Of a DNA stretch of 64,000 nt, positions 22,933-34,697 are shown one piece after another. The stretch is from contig OZ024931.1 of assembly GCA_964017235.1 (NCBI GenBank), forward strand, positions 120,353,530 through 120,417,529, written 5' to 3'. Under the pieces are notes generated by a model. That model had not been told where the DNA came from. It saw nothing but the letters and a program-made list of their open reading frames with translations, and ran no database searches. Every line of letters begins with the position of its first letter. The first letter of the stretch is position 1. Source of the DNA: Sabellastarte sp. h YS-2021. Lineage: Eukaryota > Annelida > Polychaeta > Sabellida > Sabellidae. Both the position numbers and the translations under genes were made by a program.

Positions 22933-25163
22933 CCCAGATAGCAAGACGCTAGTGGGCCACCGTTGGCTATGGGTGGCAAAATATAGCTTGTGGGCCACCA
23001 GGTACCAGCCTACACCCACTGGTGTAAAATCCTGGGAAAAATTAGATAAAATATGTATTTTCTTTCACTTAACATAAGTTAATGTCATTTTTTAACAAAC
23101 TTATTCTGTATTCCTTCATTTTGCTCAGTCAGTCTTTTCTCCACTTTACTACTTTATATATTACTTGCTTACATATTTGCCACAGGTGGTCCATCAATGG
23201 TCCACCCACTACATAAGTAGTACATGACCCATGATGGGCAGCCAGTGGGCCACTGGTGGCACATATATATATATATATATTTAGTGAAGGTTAAAGAAAG
23301 ATATTTTCATTTTTTCCTTTTGACATAAATTTGTTTTTTTGATGAAACCTAAAACTATCGCAGAATTTGTTTTTGTCTGACACAATCAACTATTATCTGA
23401 AGGAGTTATACTTAGTTGGTGGACCAATGGTGGTCCTCTGGTGGCTACACCTCAAGCTCTGCTGAACGGCATTTGTTTTGACAGATCTTGAAGAGAGGCT
23501 GTCTTGGCTTAATTTCATTTGTTTCAAGTGAATTACTTTCCAAAAGTAGCTGTTCTGAATTTTATTACATAAAAAAATTGTAAGATTTGCCACTGGTGGT
23601 CCATCAGTGGTCCACCTTCTGCCTGCATGGTACACATACTGTTGGCCCACCGGTGGCCCACAGACGGCAAAGTAATTGGATACTTTATGTATGTGTCTGT
23701 ATATCACAGAGACACCAACATTTTTAAATAACAGATGTCACATCTCTGCCTTAATATATATTTCTTTTCTTCCTATTCTTGGGCCACAAATTTCTTCCAA
23801 GATTTACCACTGGCAGCCCACGAACTATATCAGTGGTATATAAGCTATGATCGATGGGCCACTGATATGAATTTTCTAATTTCCACCCGGATTTTAGATC
23901 TAATCAATAAAATCATCTGATAATTACACAGAAAAGTTAACAGAAGTGAAAGTTTCCCCTGTAAACAAACCATAAAACATGTACAGGAGAAAAATATGAT
24001 ATTAAATCCTATTAATTGGGGTTGAGGTGTAGCCACCACTGGACGACCCTTGGTCCACTAGCTGCAATATGTATGTGTCCGATAAAATATAAAGTTTCTT
24101 AAGTTGAAAGGAATAATTACCCATGAAATATATTCCAATCAGTGGCTGAATTACCCATGCCAATGCTGGCCCAATGAAGGCTTGCCAACCAAAACTCAGG
24201 CTGCCAAGGTTGGGCCAACGGTGGGCCAATGGTGGCTTTTTATTCAAGATGGCGGCGAGCAATAATAGGGGATATTGAGACACTTGGTAAAAAATTATTT
24301 ATTATGGTATGTCTAAAAATCATATTTCAGTGGGCCCACAATTTTTAACTAACTATTTAACAATTTTAGACATAAAAATAACATTCTCATTAGAAATTCA
24401 CAGTAAGAAAAGTTGTTTTTGAACATTATAATTTTATTATTTGACTATGGAACATATCATCCTAAGATACTGTTCCACCATTGTTTATGTTTGGTCATGT
24501 GACTTATCAGGGATTCCCTTAACTAAAATCCACCCACAATCTGTCAATTATTTGCTTTCTGTTAAACAATGGCCACATAACTTCGTGCTGCAATCTGATT
24601 GGCTGATGCTATATTATAGTGGTAGTAAAATTTTACCAGTGGCTTGCCAATGTCAGACTGACACATCCACCGGCCAAAAAGCCAGTGGGCCACTCATGGG
24701 CCACTAGTAAACCTTATTGTTGGCTGCCAACAGTGGACCACTGTCTATCAGCTGGTCATGCCACCAGAGAACCACCACTGATGGCACTCAACAGTGGGCC
24801 ACTGGTGGGCCACCAGTAAACCTTATTGTTGGCTGCCAACAGTGGGCCACTGTCTATCAGCTGGTCATGCCACCAGAGAACCACCTTTGATGGCACCCAA
24901 CAGTGGGCCACTGGTGGACCACCAGTCAACCTTGTCGGCTACTGAAGGTGGGCCACTGGTGGGCCAATAGAAAAGCTTATCATTGGCTGCCGACAGTGGG
25001 CCACTGAAGGTCCATCAGAAAACCTTATTGTCGGCTACCAACAGTGGACCACTGCCTATCAGCCGGTCACGCCAATGGCTGGCCACCGCCTGCAGCCAAC
25101 GTTGGACCGACAGCTATGCCGCCAGTGGGCCAGCGGTGGCCCTACAGAGTCTTGCTATCTGGG
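22933..25163. mobile_element. CCCAG-ended non-autonomous element 2 (2231 bp)
   Basis: The ends are CCCAGATAGCAAGAC and, on the other strand at the right, CCCAGATAGCAAGAC again. The dinucleotide AG lies outside both ends (22931-22932 and 25164-25165). The body is filled with GGGCCACTGGTGGCC-type self-complementary words. The right part has a repeat of about 109 bases (CCTTATTGTTGGCTGCCAAC at 24712 approximately and 24821). No coding region is seen, and the short open frames rich in Gly, Pro and His are by-products of the repeats. The element lies inside the Gypsy-type fossil, so it is younger than that insertion. Confidence 0.85.
24700..25130. repeat. Tandem array, about 109-bp unit, 3-4 copies
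   Basis: The words CCTTATTGTTGGCTGCCAAC and GTGGGCCACTGTCTATCAGC, followed by GGTCATGCCACCAGAGAACC, recur about every 109 bases between 24712 and 25060. Later units are less regular. Each unit contains GGGCCACTGGTGGGCCACC words that can pair with one another. Confidence 0.8.
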
Positions 25164-26903
25164 AGATGGTTATTTTTGGCGTTATGCCAGGCCAGAACAC
25201 CGATGTTTCAACTCTTGGAATCATGGAGACACATTGGCGGCGAGCTTGTAAGCTTGCAAGCACCTCTGGTCACATTCCTGGTGGTATGAGTATGTGGTTA
25301 TTTTAAATGTTTACACCATAGACTGTGTATAAGTCATCACAAAACTGGTGATATTCACATAGCGAGGCTAGGTACTCTTTCTTGGAGTTAGGAAGAGGCT
25401 GTACAGTGTATGCATAACTTCAATGCTGTTTTGGGATGCTGCCAGGGTGCAGGTGGTTATGGCTTCCATTTCATCTGGTAGAGGATGTTTCTCTGCATCA
25501 GGGATACAGAAGCTGTATCTAAGTGTCTTTCCTTTCAGATTTTTCAATCATGCATTGGAAAAGTCCTCTGGGAATCGATTGCCAAATATTTTCAGTAGGA
25601 GCTTGTGACGTACCTTGATTAACAAATCTTCATAATACCAAGATAAACAATACCAAGATAAAGTACCTGGGTTTGTTTAAGGCATCAGGCATGCAAGTGC
25701 CTCACCTTCTCTGGAAAGCATAACATTATTTCCCATTGTGGGTAAAATGACTGCTGACAAGTGTGATTTTCTATCCATTATGACAACAAAATGGTTCGAT
25801 TTTGCATTAGTTATAGTAGTTTGGAGTAGCTAAAATCCAATGCCAGTCTTTGAGCAATAAGCATGTAGATTTTTTGGGGGGTAGGGAGATCGAGAATTGA
25901 TACACCTGTCATGATTTTTTTAGTGACGATGGTCTTTAACTCCTTGAATATAAATTGCAGTTAGTCATTGCACTTTAAGGCTGTTACAGGTTTAGTAATT
26001 TAATTGGTGGAATGGTAATTACTGCTGTGCCATGCTGAAGGCATTGACACAGAGCTTTTTAGAACACTATCGAGGGCTATTTTACAAAGCCTGCAAATTC
26101 AACTGTATCCTGGCCAAATATGAATTTGTCAGGTTGTAATGCCATGTCATCTGCATATATCCAATCATCGGACTATTTGGAAGACCTTTCTTTTAGAAGA
26201 TCAGCCCAAAGTAAGGTGTCATCCACACATATCATTTAGTTGGGGATGTCAGAAATAATTTGGTCAGCAGCGTGTGTAACTGTCTCCCAAACCAATGTAG
26301 CCTTGAGGGGTACTTTTATATATTTATAAGGGTATCTTCCCCATTCTGTGATACTAAGTCACTGGTTGTCTGATGACGAACTGTTTGAGGACATCAAATC
26401 CTACATGCTGACCTAGCCCTTCTTAGACTTTCTCTTGCTAGTGAAGTGGTACTGGTACAGATGTGTGGCATTGGTAGCATCTGGGTCCAGCATCAGTTTC
26501 ATGGGAGGATCTTCCATTCACGATAATATTTGATGTTCATAAGTATTGAAGGTACAAGTAATAATCGAGCAGGTACTGTTGTAGCCTGTTATTTAGCTAC
26601 AAGAGTCCTACCTATGGTACCAATACGCTTTACCAGTGGTTGAGCACAGGAAGCTTCCAACCGGAGTGAAAGTTGAAAACTTATTACCTGTGAATTTCAG
26701 ACAGACGGGGCTATCTGGAACAATGGTCACAGAGAATGCTGGTTATATAATACCACTGCGGGTAAACATGCACCTGCTGGCTTGGCCACATGACCTTGGG
26801 AACCTATCAAATACTCGCATGAGCTCTTCCTTCTTTTTGTTGGAAACCATCTTGTGAAGTTGGTTTTTGTGACTATCACTTTTGTAAATTGTTATAGCTT
26901 TAT

Positions 26904-26921
26904 AACTGTCCGTAGACAGTT
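26904..26921 (+). promoter_or_regulatory. Conserved small hairpin before DIRS gag (copy 1)
   Basis: AACTGT and ACAGTT flank a six-base loop (CCGTAG). The same stem is at 34762-34779 and, shortened by one pair, at 50549-50564, always just upstream of the gag-like region. Its role is unknown. Confidence 0.55.
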
Positions 26922-27656
26922 AAGTTTTATGTAAATTGTTGTATAACAGTTTATAAAACCTAGTGGTAAGATGGTTAAGAACCTCCTTACCACAAACAGG
27001 GAAAATGTGGATATTTTATGCCCCAGTTTGGTCATAGCTGTTGTTTTGATTGTTGAGCCAAGTGCAAAGGGGCAAGACCCCTATGCCCAAGGAGCTGACA
27101 TGACGCAGCACTCTGCATGTGCAGCACTTTCAGAGGAGCAATGGACTCACCTCAGGGAGAACTTTACGAAGAGATCTGTGTACAGCAGTATGAATCAGTC
27201 TTTACTGGTGACGATCTCTCCTGGCTATCCACGCTTCTGGATTTAGTAACAGAGAACTCTGGTACAAATGCACCTCTTACCAGCATCAGTCCTCTCACAA
27301 GCCTGCCAGTTCCTTTACCAGCTCACAATATCCCAGTGACTTCTTTCACTCTGGCCCCACTTAATCAGTCTACTACTGATTCTTCAGCCTTTTTCAAGGC
27401 ATTGGCACCCTTATCATAGACAGTTTCTGAGTATATCTCTCTACCAGGACAGGTTCCACACTCTTCACCTGGCCGACAATCAGTCATGGATAAAATGGCT
27501 GCCTTGTCTTTTCCGCAGCCACAGAGGATTGTATCTTTCACATTTGCGATCCCTCAGACTCCAAAGATTCAACTAATTAAGAACCAGCTGAAGCAGCAGA
27601 ATTTGAAATGATGAACACTATGCAGCAAAAATACCAGCAACAGATAAAGGATCTCT

Positions 27657-28181
27657 TTGCATATAAACATATAAATATTTATATGCAAATTGTTAGAAAC
27701 ACAAGCTTGCTATTTCTGTGAGATCACCATAGAACATTTACAACACCTTTTTGTGCTGCTGTTAAAAATTTCATCTTTGGTATCTTTGAAAAACTTGAAC
27801 TTTCACAAGATGAATTAACATCGGTCCAGTTCAAGTTTATTAGAAGAAATGAATAGTCACAATAAGACAAGTCTAAATTTTTTATTCACACTAATACAAA
27901 AATATAAATGGGACAAAATCTCGCAGTTCCGTTTTGTGTTTGGGTAGTTTTATCAGATTCATAAAGTAACACTATGACATGGAAAATGGTTTTGCTTTGT
28001 ATAAACTAGGCAATATAGAGACATTTAAAGAAATGGAGTTTTTTAAGAACATATTGTAAATGATACAGTGTCTTAAAATATTTGGTACCTTTTGTTCTTG
28101 TGCAATAGTACAATTTTTTTTCTTTTTGTGTCTGTTTGTTTTGTATTATAATGGTATGTGCACACAAAAAGTTTAAATAAA
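27657..28181 (+). mobile_element. 5'-truncated LINE fragment with target duplication
   Basis: The insertion is flanked by an 11-bp direct repeat, AAAGGATCTCT (27646-27656 and 28182-28192), and ends in an A-rich tail with TTTAAATAAAAA. Near its start, TIEHLQHLF and, in a neighbouring frame, AVKNFIFGIFEKLELSQDE resemble the zinc-binding tail found after the RT of L1-like elements. The polarity, A-rich tail and duplication fit target-primed insertion of a truncated LINE. The family assignment is tentative. Confidence 0.65.
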
Positions 28182-28634
28182 AAAGGATCTCTCTGCTCAA
28201 TTTCAAACTGCATTACAAGCTTTCCTCCAACAGTCCATGGAGCAAATGTTCAACTGTTTGGCCCTGCACAAACTCCTGCTCAACCACCAGCACCTGCATC
28301 TATAGTTCCACCTCACATTCTGTCTATTACACTGGTGTCTGCCTCACCGTCTGCCAAGCCAAAGGAACCTATGGAGTTTGCTCTAGCATAAACTACCCCT
28401 CCTGAGATTAAGAAGGGACTCTCTAATGTGAAAGGCTCTTCAGCTAATGCAAAACATTCCATTCAAGTGGTGGTCTCTCAAGTCAAAGTGCTGACTTCCA
28501 CCCCCTCTTCACAGACCACCCCTCAACCTGCGGCTGTCTCTGCTCCAAGGCTCTCTTCACCTCTTCAAGCATTGTAACATGAGGAATATGGGACTGACGT
28601 CTCAGCATCTTCCTTCTCATCAACCTCAAAACTG

Positions 28635-29217
28635 CCCAGTAAACATTACAAACGTTTATAAATGTTTATAAACCTAACTATAAATGGTTTAGAATAGGTT
28701 TAAAATGATGGGTCCCTAAACGTTTGCCTATAAACGTTTATAAACGTTTATACATAAACATTTAGAAACGTTTATACACGTGTTTAAAATCTGGAGAAAT
28801 ATTTCTGTAAGTATATCTTGCTGTATCACTGTTGTTTGAAGCCATCATTACATTCTAAGTAGATATATAGAAGTATATAATTTGATGATATTATATACTT
28901 TTATATCTCTACTTAGAATATAATGATGGCTTGAAACAACAGTGATACAGCAAGATATACTTACAGAAATATTTCTCCAGTTTCTCTCAAAGTGGCTGTG
29001 CTGATGTCATCATCCCAAATGAAAGTGAGGTTAAGATATTTTTAACCCTTTATAAACATTTAAAAACGTTTATAAACGTTTATAAACCAAACTAATGTTG
29101 CTCAAACATTTATAAACCCATAATATTGAATAATTGTCAATATTTAGGTTTATATTTGGTTTAAAAAACGTTTATAGGTTTACTAAACGTTTATAAACGT
29201 TTGCTATGTTTACTGGG
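28635..29217. mobile_element. CCCAG-ended non-autonomous element 3 (583 bp) with large internal hairpin
   Basis: The ends are CCCAGTAAACATTAC and, on the other strand, CCCAGTAAACATAGC. The dinucleotide TG flanks both sides (28633-28634 and 29218-29219). Subterminal regions are arrays of AAACGTTTATAAACGTTT-type perfect palindromes. The centre (about 28789-28982) is a second inverted repeat with arms of about 90 bases. It lies inside the DIRS fossil, whose sequence reads across the joined flanks. No coding capacity is seen. Confidence 0.85.
28789..28982. repeat. Long near-perfect inverted repeat (hairpin)
   Basis: CTGGAGAAATATTTCTGTAA opens the left arm and its complement closes the right arm. 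The arms of about 90 bases differ at only a few positions and are separated by a short AT-rich loop near 28880-28895. RNA across it would fold into a long duplex. The arm ends are well defined, so it may itself be a nested palindromic MITE, but no separate target duplication could be read. Confidence 0.85.
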
Positions 29218-29937
29218 TGGTAGATCCTACAGACGTTGGACAACAGGCAGCACCCCCTAACCTCCCTTTGAGGGAACTTGCCCAAAAGGTTAGAGAGTTC
29301 TTATTTCTACCCGACCCAGGCATCAGAAGAGGATTACAAGATGAGTTTGGAACTGGACATGATCCCCTTCTACAACAGGAAACATTCGATAGACCACCAT
29401 CCATTAAGCTTCCTATGCTGGCAGACCTATCCTGACAGTGCAGGTTGAGCCAGTTAAGCCGAATACTTCTAACACTTTTGAGATAAGTAAACTCCCAGGT
29501 GTCCCACCACACAAGGAAAATTGGTATAATATAGTAGACAACAAGTTCTCACAGACACTACAGGTGCTTCCATGCCTTCTCCAGAGCCTGGTTACAGGAG
29601 CTGACTCCCAGCTTCAGTCCAACAAAAGGACCTAGTGAGTCATACCTCAACAGTCTTCACCTCTCAAGGAACCAGAGAGAAAGGTTATTTGTGCAATTCT
29701 GCAATTCAACGGACGGGCCCACTAGGGAGCAGATCATGTTGTATCTCTTCACCATAACCCAACAGGAATCTGTCCAAATGCAATTTATGCTGGACGTTAG
29801 TAGGATCATATGAAAGGCCTATGCAGATTTGGTGTCTAACTTCATCTCCACGCTTAAAACCTGGTCTTGATTAGACTCTCACCCTAACCTGGACAGGTTT
29901 AGGCTACACAACCTCTGCTCTGCCCCAATTTCAGGGG

Positions 29938-30140
29938 CTCGCCTCCCACCTCTGAGGCCGGGGATCGATCCCCGTACGGGCTCAAGTGGGAAAGCTGGTA
30001 GTTGCTTACCGTTGGTCGGCAGTTTACAGTACACAACCCTAGCGAACTCTATGTACTGGTTTCCTCTGCCCTTCCAACTACCCGTCGTGACATGACCTGT
30101 ACAGTGTTGAAAGCGACGTTAAACCCCAAATAAACAATAA
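29938..30140 (+). repeat. tRNA-derived SINE with intact target duplication
   Basis: A 203-bp insertion is flanked by the 13-bp direct repeat CCAATTTCAGGGG (29925-29937 and 30141-30153). The head contains a pol III B-box-like word, GGGATCGATCCCC. The body has GGTTTCCTCTGCCC and ACCCGTCGTGACATGACC, and the tail runs GCGACGTTAAACCCCAAAT into AAACAATAAA. It is the reference copy for the remnants at 451-633 and 6880-7035. Such SINEs depend on a LINE for copying. The clean duplication makes this one of the youngest insertions in the old DIRS fossil. Confidence 0.9.
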
Positions 30141-30540
30141 ACCAATTTCAGGGGACGACATCCTTGACAGAGGTCTCATGCAGGAATACGAGCAACACCT
30201 GATAGGCCTTGGAGTGAAGCTTGGATCTAAGGAGCAACCCATACAAGAAAAACAAGAAGCGCAGCAGTAGATGTCAACAGGCTCCTCAAGGGGTATATTA
30301 CCAACCCATGCCAGCACCCCAATACATAATGCAACAACCCTTCTTTCAACCCCCACCTCAGGGTGGTCACAGAGGAGGCATGGGTGTTGCGCGGAGGTTT
30401 GGCCGCAGAGACAGCACAGGCGGTGGCAAGCAGCAACAGCCTCCCCAATGCAACTCTATACCACATGCTAACTTACAAAACCCTGGATTAGAACAGATAA
30501 TGACTTCAGGAAATCCCTTGGACTATGTTTCCCCTGTGCC

Positions 30541-30695
30541 TCTCCAGAAGGGGGAAACTCTGAATGTGTCAACACTACTGGAGAGGGTAAAGAATCCGTG
30601 TGTACAGTCCCCACCAGAGGGGGGGAAAGACTCTGTGTGTACAGTTCCCACCAGAGGGGGAAAAACTCTGGGTGTACAGTCTCAGGATATATCCA
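30541..30695 (+). repeat. G-rich short tandem repeat in DIRS fossil (copy 1)
   Basis: Three to four units of a CCACCAGAGGGGGNAAAGACTC type lie between the gag-like and RT regions. A longer version of the same array is at 37060-37295 in the young copy. Confidence 0.7.
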
Positions 30696-31310
30696 CCTAA
30701 GTTTTATTACAGAATGTATTTATTCAAGAAAAGTTAAAAGACCTGCCAGTAGAGGGCAGGCTCAAGCAGTTCCTTCTGGAGTGGGAAAAACAAAGGTCCC
30801 ACCAGTTAATACTAGGGCTCATAAAGGATGGATACAAGTTGCCCTTCAGAGAACTCCGCAAACTATCCAGGATTACCTGCATAATCAGCAGTTACACAGG
30901 CTTCTACAAACAAAATACCTTTTTGACCTCTATTCAAGACCTGCTGCTACAATACAAAATCGAAGTCATGCACACTCCAGACACTCTAGGATTCTACAGC
31001 CATCTGTTCCTGGAACTGAAACCAGGCAACCACTGGAGACCAGTCATAGATCTAAGTTCCTTGAACAAATTCCCTGGCTATACCAAAATTCAAGTTGGAA
31101 CCCTCTCAGCAAAGGAGAGTGGATCACATCCATAAATCTCATGAACGGCTACCTTCATGTAACCATTTACCCCCAGACTCAAATGTACCTCAGATTTTGT
31201 TTCAAAAACGTCTTCTACCAGTTCACCTGCCTACCCTTTGGTAGGCTCCCCTGATATTCACCAGTCTAGTCAAGAAAATAAATTTGATGGCCTTACAATC
31301 AGGAATCACA

Positions 31311-32730
31311 AGTGGGTTTCTAAAATTGGAAAAGACTTTGACATTTGAGAAACTTTGACAATTTTGAAATGATTTTGATCTTTGGATTTGACTTTTGACC
31401 TTTGTAAAACTTTTAAGTTACAAAACGATTTTATAGTTTGAAAAGTTTTTAAATTACAAAGATTTTGAAATTTTCAAAGCGAAATAAAACTTGAAAAAAA
31501 TCATTTTAGTGAACTTTTAACTTTAATCTAGTTCAAAAGAAGAACAAAATCTGCAGGTTTACCAGTTTTGACATTTCCTGTTGGACATTTTAAAAGCCTG
31601 TGTTGAAGTTATTAAACATTATTAGAGGACTTTTCATTTTTTGATGAGTAACAGCAGCAACAAGGGGTTTATGTAGTGTTGCTTATATCGAGACTTGCAA
31701 TCCCGACTACAGAAATTAATTAGTCTAGTTAGGGTGGATTGGGACACTGCTCCAGTCTTGTCAGTTTGTCACTACAGCCTGTCCTCACCAGATACCACTT
31801 GGCAGTTAGGGCTTTATGACTTGTCCTGGCAGATTCCAGTCTGGTCATGGAGAAAAACATCCTAACCCCAAGTCAAGACCATGTCTCCAGATTTTAAAAA
31901 TTACATCAATATGTATCCTAATCAGAAAATAGATTTGAGTACCCAGTAACCTACAGAACTCTTGTTTTAAATCTGTCAAAAATAGATTTGCACAGTTTGG
32001 TGCTGTCGTTACTGATATGACCCCCATACTTAAAGAAACAGTGGTCACAATCAAAATTAAGATTAATACAATATATTGTGAGTTTGAATTTAGTTAACCT
32101 GTAATCCTTTTTTCAGGGTAATTTCTGAGATATTCAAACATATGCACTTAGTTCTTCATGGTTTTGGATATTAGTGCAAACTGAAAAGACATTCAAAGGA
32201 ATCAATAGAGCCCATGTGGTATTTGCTACAAGAAATTCAATCTCACCAATGAAAAGTTCATCTCTCAGACATGACTTTGTTTGGAGTGTATTTGCAAATT
32301 TACTCGTGTATTCAGTTGAATTATTGTTTCACTTGTAAATTGGAAAAACTCAGATATTTTTCTTTTGTTTCTTTGTGTGGTAAAATTATTATGGTCAATG
32401 TTTTTGGTGAAATAATGTTCAGGTGTATATTTAAATTAAGGTTTGACTATTTTATCAGAGATATTGAAAGTTAGGTTCTCAGTGAATTTATTATCTGATA
32501 TTTGTTTATGACCTTTCTTAAAGTAGTCTGTACCATTCATTCTACAACTGTTGCGAGGATTCTGCTGCATTTTTCATGACTATTCCAAGGCTAACCTCTA
32601 AATCATCCATATCTTTCTTACAAAATATTTAATAGATTGTCAATCTTGCTTTTACTTTTGAGGAAGTAGTTTTTTAACAGATATCTAACAGATGGCCAAG
32701 GTTTTCTATGGAGAATTATTGAAAACTGAA
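31311..32730. other. AT-rich spacer, nothing recognised
   Basis: The stretch begins with TTTTGA-rich low-complexity sequence (31320-31520). No coding region is supported. Confidence 0.5.
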
Positions 32731-33119
32731 GACCAAGGTGTAATCTGTGTGGTCAACCTTACATTTTGTTTCATGAACTTTCCAGCTGCAATGTGGCTCT
32801 GACTCAAGTTGGATACACTTGGCGACATAACACAGCTGGCCCCAGCCATTGACACAAAGTTAAGAAGTATAGAAAGTAATGAAATTACTCTGATTAGGTT
32901 TGTCAAGAGGGGGTAAATCCAAACCAATGAGTGAAAAACACCTCAACACTATTACACTTAGAATATCCAGTGGAAGTGGGAGCAAGGGGTTTGTTGCAAC
33001 ATCCATGGTAAAGTTGATGCAAGAAATGAGGTTGGAAGGAAAAGAAAGACGAACACATATTAGTCTAGGTGAAATCACCCAAAACAATTTTTAACTGTTT
33101 GTGGTGAGAAACAGTGGAG

Positions 33120-33990
33120 AGATAAAAGCTGATCAACCTCAGACAGGACCTGATTACTCTTGTGGGAGTTCTATGAATATTAAAGCACTGACACAACTGG
33201 TGATGCAAGGCTCTACACTGAGGACAGGGATGATGTATGCAGTGCTACTACTGTATTAGGTAAGCTACACTTGCTGACTACCCAGTGACTAGCCAGGAAA
33301 TACTGGATCACAACCAGGAAAACCGGGAGACAACTGGAAAGACATTTTACAATGGAATGACCAATACCTTGAGTATGCTGTTTTATTTGTTTACCACTGT
33401 GAAGCTCAGGACAAAACAAACTGAATATACCCCCATGGTCACCTGGGGGACGGTGAGGGGCCAATAAAGACTGATAACCAGATGGCAGGAATAGCAAGTA
33501 ATACTGTTTGTATTTGTGGTAAAGTGTTTAAGAACATTAGAGCCTTAGAGATACATCAAGGAAGAATGAAGTGCAATTAGGTAGTTCATTTGGAAAAGTG
33601 ACTCGAAACATTGGTGAGACCAAGAGAAAGCCCTGCCAGGAAGCAAAAAGCAGTGCTGTGAATCTTAAAGAATCTGCTGAAATGTCAAAAGAACTGAAAT
33701 CCATACTGAGTGACCACCAATGAGTAAAAATAAAGAATGGGAGAAGTTTGAAGATGTGAAATTTTAACACAATACTAGCTGGAAGTATTGAAAGAAAACT
33801 GCATACATTTCCCACAATTAACCACAGCATTGGCTGACAGGTTTGGTTCTGTATAGAGGAGTAAGACATCAAACAGCTAAGAGATGAGTTAAGGGGGAAG
33901 CTAAAGTTTAAAAGAATGACAGAGTATTACAGAAAAAGAGGAAGAAACAAGGCTGAAAGGGGTTTCAGTCTATTAGCGCGAGCTGTACAG
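33120..33990 (+). mobile_element. Degenerate LINE remnant with C2H2-like motif
   Basis: In scattered plus-strand frames I see DYSCGSS and VCSATTV near 33150-33260, and a zinc-finger-like stretch, VCICGKVFKNIRALEIHQGR followed by MKC, at about 33508-33575. The latter is the kind of finger found in front of the RT of some invertebrate LINEs. Later words (LAGSIERKLHTFP, DRFGSV) fit the same family as I recall it. Part of this sequence (GACTGATTACTCTTGTGGGA-like, CAGTGCTACTACTG) recurs at 55590-55800. The remnant is very decayed, so the family is uncertain. Confidence 0.45.
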
Positions 33991-34008
33991 TCATCAAAGA
34001 CATGAGCA

Positions 34009-34097
34009 GTGCACTGAAGCGGTCACCCATCTCAGTACTAATGTAGCCCATTGCCGTTTAACTTCAGCGAAGAGACAGGCATTCTTCATGCTAGGCC
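34009..34097 (-). pseudogene. 5S rRNA-derived sequence
   Basis: On the minus strand this follows the 5S rRNA interior. GCGGTCACCCATCTCAGTAC is the complement of the GTACTKGGATGGGTGACCGC block, TTTAACTTCAGCGAAGAGAC corresponds to the internal control region around CACCGAAGTTAA, and ATGCTAGGCC corresponds to the GGCCATACCA start. Many substitutions and missing ends indicate a pseudogene or the head of a 5S-derived (SINE3-type) element. No functional 5S gene is claimed. Confidence 0.6.
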
Positions 34098-34451
34098 ACA
34101 ATTCATGAAAGCCCTGAGACAAAATTTTTTTTTTAAAAATAGTGATCTCCAGAAGCTAGAACTCGCGCTTAAAGAGCCTGTACTCCCAATTTTAACATAC
34201 CACTTTTTTATTTGTATATAAAGTACATCCCCACACAAAGACATTTACACTTCTCCCAGTTGCACCATGCCGATGTTTATGCCACTATTTCCACTTTTAT
34301 CACTAAAATTTCTCTCTTTCTTGGAAGAAAAACTCAAGGCTAGAAGTTCATTGTTTTTGTGTACTACATCATGCAATTGTCAGAAATTTTCACTTGCACA
34401 AAAACACAATGTAATACTACAGTGGTCTTGTTTTTATTACGCTACAATAGT

Positions 34452-34697
34452 CCTACCTATTGTAACAATATGCTTTACCGGTGGTTTTACCACGGGAAGC
34501 TTCCAACCGGAGTAAATGTTGAAAACTTTACCCGTGAAATTAAAAATAACTGGTCACAATTATGCCGGCATATTACCGGTATATTTCCGGTATATTGCCG
34601 GTATAGTACCGGTGCGGGTAAAGAGCACCTGTCTGGTCATGTGACCTAGGGAACCTATCAGATGCTAGCTATAGCTCTTCCTCATTTTTTGTTGGAA
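34452..34697 (+). repeat. DIRS left inverted terminal repeat arm
   Basis: The arm runs from CCTACCTATTGTAACAATAT to about TTTTTTGTTGGAA. It pairs with 40980-41224. The middle holds a short array of CCGGTATATT-type units (34566-34615). The outermost 20 bases, before 34452, differ from the other end, which is expected for this family. Confidence 0.9.

Larger units (their letters stand above)
22600..26340 (-). mobile_element. Ty3/Gypsy-type (Metaviridae) pol fossil
   Basis: On the minus strand, pieces of a Gypsy-type pol appear in the family's order. RT lies at about 26030-26340 (CVDDTLLWA-like and DKFIFGQDTVEFAGF words). RNase H lies at about 25430-25800 (EGEALAC, LKGKTLRYSF). The integrase core and the pol tail lie at about 22640-22930 (PFQNVCVDFF, then PTYDIPQLSTSDG). 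A CCCAG-ended DNA element (22933-25163) sits inside it. No LTRs were found. The copy is heavily broken, with many breaks, and is clearly old. Confidence 0.75.
26589..31310 (+). mobile_element. DIRS-type retrotransposon fossil, copy 1 (oldest)
   Basis: The left inverted-terminal-repeat arm lies at about 26589-26860. It contains GCTTCCAACCGGAGTGAAAG and the CACATGACCTTGGGAACCTA region seen in the other two copies. It is followed by a gag-like region and the beginning of the RT region (up to about 31310). No right arm was found. Three later insertions sit inside: a LINE fragment (27657-28181), a CCCAG-ended element (28635-29217) and a SINE (29938-30140). The copy is incomplete and has many breaks. 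Loss of CCGG words compared with the copy at 34432 fits greater age. Confidence 0.85.

Noticed and set aside
23393-23707. Open frame with GPPV/WTTDGPPV repeats
   Set aside because: It is a by-product of the GGGCCAC-type repeats of the CCCAG-ended element and has no protein-like features.
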